Positions 63,647-64,000 of a stretch of 64,000 nt of DNA are shown piece by piece. Every line of letters starts with the position of its first letter. The first letter of the stretch is position 1. A program made the position numbers and the translations under genes. The notes under the pieces are model-generated. The model worked only from the letters and a program-made list of their open reading frames with translations, did not search any database and was not told the origin of the DNA. The stretch comes from Amoebidium appalachense (lineage: Eukaryota; Ichthyosporea): assembly GCA_963693365.1 (NCBI GenBank), contig CAVNZM010000014.1, positions 5,580,001 to 5,644,000 on the forward strand. Reading direction: 5' to 3'.

Positions 63647-64000
63647 GTAGGTTGTGTGAGGGGTGTGGGGTGATGTGGATAATCGGGGGGGGGGGGGGGG
63701 GGGGATGTGGAGGGGGGGAGGGGGGATGGGAAGGAATGGATGGGGATCCGTTAGTGGGTTTGGAAGGTGCAAATCTGGCGTGGGGGTGTGGGTGGGTGGG
63801 TGTTGGTCTGTGTGTGGGTATGTGTGGATGGTGGTGGGGGGGGGGGGGGGGGGGGGGGGGGGAGGGGAGGGGGGGATGGTGTGGATGTGGGGGGGGGGTA
63901 TGTGGATGTGTGTGAACGGGGAGGAGGGGAAGCGGTGGGGGGAGATGGGGGAAGGGATGGAGGTGTGGCGTGATGAGTGTGGGTGGGTGGGGATGTGGAT
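63647..64000 (+). other. Start of TTC4-like intron 3
   Basis: After the donor GTAGGTTG the sequence is G-rich with G-runs at about 63686-63704 and 63836-63862, continuing to the window edge. Gly-rich frames here are artefacts. Confidence 0.75.

Overview
This is eukaryotic nuclear DNA, most likely from a unicellular opisthokont. The cellular genes carry GT-AG introns of about 0.2 to 1.7 kb filled with microsatellites. One gene encodes an LCL2-like secreted protein, a family I know from fungi, which points to a fungus or a close relative. A holozoan protist with large introns is not excluded, and I cannot name the species. Very long (GT)n/(CA)n tracts and G or C homopolymers dominate the window, so most long open frames in the low-complexity parts are artefacts.

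Layout. 1-620: (CA)n and (CT)n tracts. 619-6884: nested non-LTR retrotransposons. A 5'-truncated minus-strand LINE is split by a full-length plus-strand LINE with two ORFs, and that LINE is itself interrupted by a solo LTR. Both LINE insertions have readable target-site duplications. 7.4-9.2 kb: a weak, possibly MULE-like remnant. 9.7-12.7 kb: homopolymers and a tandem duplication. 12.7-20.2 kb: a complex satellite-like field, with nine copies of a core sequence joined by (TG)n, G-runs and an 8-bp minisatellite. 21.2-21.8 kb: another tandem duplication. 25.1-32.2 kb (+): a seven-exon GDSL/SGNH esterase with a signal peptide and a C-terminal membrane anchor. 34.3-37.4 kb (-): a five-exon MAPEG-family membrane protein, convergent with the esterase.

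38.2-49.9 kb: an internally deleted pogo/Tigger-like DNA transposon (TA target duplication) and, 50 bp away, a Ty3/gypsy chromovirus (5-bp duplication, LTRs nearly identical). Both sit in one copy of a repeat whose uninterrupted paralogue lies at 51.0 kb. 49.9-53.8 kb: more element debris, comprising a tandem TATA-containing repeat, a candidate LTR, a fold-back repeat, a LINE tail and a DIRS-type RT/RNase H fragment. 54.9-56.1 kb (+): an intronless six-zinc-finger gene. 60.1-60.4 kb (-): the LCL2-like gene. 61.2 kb to the window end (+): a TTC4/Cns1-type TPR co-chaperone, divergent from LCL2 and cut by the window edge.

The cellular genes show no shared pathway: a cell-surface hydrolase, a membrane MAPEG protein, a nuclear zinc-finger protein, a small secretory protein and an Hsp90/Hsp70 co-chaperone. 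The clearest structural themes are datable nested transposition and microsatellites that run directly into splice sites. I see no rRNA, tRNA or CRISPR array.
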